Translations under genes and position numbers: made by a program
Notes under the pieces: generated by a model
Database searches by the model: none
What the model saw: the letters and a program-made list of their open reading frames with translations, nothing else
What the model was told of the DNA's origin: nothing
In this document: piece after piece, positions 5,969-7,382 of the stretch
Layout: each line of letters starts with the position of its first letter
How positions within the stretch are numbered: position 1 is the first letter of the stretch
Assembly (NCBI GenBank): GCA_030428825.1
Contig: JAUIEL010000346.1
Span: 1 to 7,382 of the forward strand
Length of the DNA stretch: 7,382 bases
Source: a bacterium
GTDB taxonomy: Bacteria; Planctomycetota; B15-G4; JADJEK01
Direction: 5' to 3'

Positions 5969-7382
5969 ACCGCGCCGGTCTCCGCCTGCGCGCCGGAGGA
6001 GTGGAGCGGCGCCGTGATCAGGAGCTCGGCCCGGCCGTCGCCGTCGAGGTCGGCGGCGTCGCCGAAGACGCCGAACTGCGCGTTCGCGGAGCCGGTCCTC
6101 GGGGTGACGAAGAACGTCTGCTCGAGGTCCGGCCCGAGCAGCACGAACGTCTGCCCGGCGTCCGCCACCCCCGGCCGATCGCCGAGGAACGCCCCGACGA
6201 TCAGGTCCTCCCGACCGTCGCCGTTCACGTCGGCGGCGGAGACGTCCATGCCGAAGTGCTGGAAGTCCTCGAACGTCGGGTCGAACAGCTCGAGGACCGT
6301 GTTCGGGTCGCCGTCGACGAACACCTGCACCTCGCCGACGCGGAGGCCGCCCGGGTTCAGGTCGAGGTCGCCGTACCCGCCGGGCGTCCCGACGAGCACC
6401 TCGGGCCGCGGGCCGGCGGTCACGTCGCCGAACTTCACCCGGCACCCGTACGCGCCGTTCGTCGTCGGCTGCGGATCGGGGAAGAGGAGCGGCGGCGCGA
6501 CGAACGGACCGGAGAAGAGCCACGCCTCCCCCGCCCCCGCGATCCCGCCGACCGGGCACGACGGCGCGCCGACGAGGAGGTCGTCCCGGCCGTCCAGATC
6601 CGCGTCGCCCGCGTCGAGCGCGCCGCCGAACAGCCCGGGGAAGCTCGGGGTCGGGTCGTCGAGGGTCCACTTCGGGGCCGCGAACGAGCCGGAGTAGACG
6701 CGGACCCGCCCGGCGAACAGCTTCCCGGCGACCGTCTCGCCCGGCGACCCGACGACGACGTCGAGCTGCCCGTCGATGTCGAAGTCGCCCGCCGCGAGCG
6801 CGGTCCCGAAGCCGCCGCCGCCCGAGCCGGCGGGCGCGGGGATCAGCCCCGGCGGCGCGAGCGACGGACCGGCGAAGACCCAGACCTCGCCCGCGGACGC
6901 CTGCGCCTTCGGCGCGCCGACGACGAGGTCCGGCTTCCCGTCGCCGGTCACGTCGCCGACCGCCAGCGCCTGCCCGAAGAGCGAGCCCGGCTCGGGGGTC
7001 GGGTCGACGAGCGAGGTCACCGGCGTGGCGCCGGGCCCCGAGAAGAGGTCGACCCGGCCGGCGCCGGTCGGGGTCTCGGCGGAGACGAAGAAGTCGACCG
7101 TCCCGTCCTGGTCGAAGTCGGTCGGCAGGACCATCGCGCCGAGGCGATCCCCGGGCGCGGCGCCGATCCGTTCGACGTCCGGCGCCCGGAGCGCGACCGA
7201 GACCGGGTTCGTGACCGACGGCGCCGCGGCCTGGAGATGGACCACGGCGCCGATCAGCGCCGGCTGCGGCGGGACCTGCGCCGGGATCGTCAGCTCCGGC
7301 GTCGGCAGCGTCCCGAGCGAGACGAAGAACCAGAGCGACGCGACGTCGATGTGGAACGCCCCTCCGTCGACCGGGATCGGCG
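5947..7382 (-). CDS. FG-GAP repeat protein with C-terminal seven-bladed beta-propeller (5' end outside window)
   Basis: Probably a secreted or surface protein. FG-GAP (integrin alpha-type) propellers bind calcium and usually mediate protein or glycan contacts; no enzymatic motif is visible. 477 residues are in the window and the frame stays open to the right edge. A GTG at 7245 could be taken as a start, but coding continues upstream (…VASLWFFVSLGTLPTPEL…), so the gene is partial and its signal peptide would lie outside. The segment before the propeller (IPAQVPPQPALIGAVVHLQA) resembles a segment I recall from planctomycete extracellular proteins. Seven repeats with aspartate loops spaced 55-65 residues apart follow, usually then a VVGAP-like strand, and the chain ends at VYVVDLF, so the propeller closes exactly at the C-terminus. 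The fifth loop has lost its DxDxDG pattern. No sorting or anchor tail follows the propeller. Confidence 0.85.
   Translation of the reverse strand, partial: PIPVDGGAFHIDVASLWFFVSLGTLPTPELTIPAQVPPQPALIGAVVHLQAAAPSVTNPVSVALRAPDVERIGAAPGDRLGAMVLPTDFDQDGTVDFFVSAETPTGAGRVDLFSGPGATPVTSLVDPTPEPGSLFGQALAVGDVTGDGKPDLVVGAPKAQASAGEVWVFAGPSLAPPGLIPAPAGSGGGGFGTALAAGDFDIDGQLDVVVGSPGETVAGKLFAGRVRVYSGSFAAPKWTLDDPTPSFPGLFGGALDAGDADLDGRDDLLVGAPSCPVGGIAGAGEAWLFSGPFVAPPLLFPDPQPTTNGAYGCRVKFGDVTAGPRPEVLVGTPGGYGDLDLNPGGLRVGEVQVFVDGDPNTVLELFDPTFEDFQHFGMDVSAADVNGDGREDLIVGAFLGDRPGVADAGQTFVLLGPDLEQTFFVTPRTGSANAQFGVFGDAADLDGDGRAELLITAPLHSSGAQAETGAVYVVDLF
6025..7119 (-). repeat. Seven FG-GAP protein repeats with calcium-loop motifs
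   Basis: The loops, in protein order with window positions, are: DFDQDGTVD (7119-7093), DVTGDGKPD (6954-6928), DFDIDGQLD (6786-6760), DADLDGRDD (6606-6580), DVTAGPRPE (6426-6400, degenerate), DVNGDGRED (6231-6205) and DLDGDGRAE (6051-6025). Each marks one propeller blade. Apart from these loops and nearby GAP-type strands, the blades differ in sequence, so this is an old protein-level repeat rather than a recent DNA tandem repeat. Confidence 0.85.

Noticed and set aside
4133..6670. 845-codon minus-strand open frame across the glycosyltransferase, glycerophosphotransferase and FG-GAP genes
   Set aside because: It spans three real genes, is Arg-rich and motif-free, and conflicts with the FG-GAP frame on the same strand.
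6014..6697. Plus-strand open frame inside the FG-GAP gene
   Set aside because: Ser/Pro-rich product without motifs, antisense to the seven FG-GAP repeats.
5947..7245. GTG at 7245 as the true start of the FG-GAP protein
   Set aside because: The frame stays open and protein-like to the window edge, and no ribosome-binding site or signal peptide is found at 7245.

Overview
This is a very GC-rich stretch (close to 70% G+C by eye, with G or C at nearly every third codon position) of a bacterial chromosome. It holds five protein-coding genes, two of them cut by the window edges. I see no RNA genes, insertion sequences, CRISPR array or phage genes. The organism is probably an uncultured or little-studied bacterium. 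The FG-GAP protein at the right end carries, just before its propeller, a short segment that resembles extracellular proteins of Planctomycetota. I offer that lineage only tentatively, since no marker gene is present.

Left part (1-3172): a YfcC/DcuC-family membrane transporter (minus strand, C-terminus beyond the window) is divergent from a complete 804-residue S9-family serine peptidase (plus strand). Their starts are 85 bp apart, and this gap holds both Shine-Dalgarno sequences and one AT-rich island that may be promoter sequence. A peptide-cleaving enzyme next to an organic-acid or amino-acid type carrier would fit nutrient scavenging, but this rests on position alone.

Middle part (3252-5968): a two-gene operon for a surface or secreted glycopolymer. 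The first gene is a GT-B glycosyltransferase (GT4-like) with an extra N-terminal region and a proline-rich linker. The second is a CDP-glycerol glycerophosphotransferase-like protein. They overlap by 4 bp (ATGA), so they are probably translationally coupled. The operon follows the peptidase on the same strand after 79 bp with no visible terminator, so read-through from the peptidase promoter is possible.

Right part (5947-7382): on the minus strand, a large FG-GAP repeat protein ends in a seven-bladed integrin-type beta-propeller. Its N-terminus lies beyond the window. Its 3' end overlaps that of the glycerophosphotransferase gene by 22 bp in convergent orientation.

I found no convincing new multi-gene system. 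The most notable points are the glycosyltransferase/glycerophosphotransferase pair with its variant motifs, the DPP4-like peptidase with no recognisable DPP4 glutamate motif, and the degenerate fifth calcium loop in the otherwise regular propeller.
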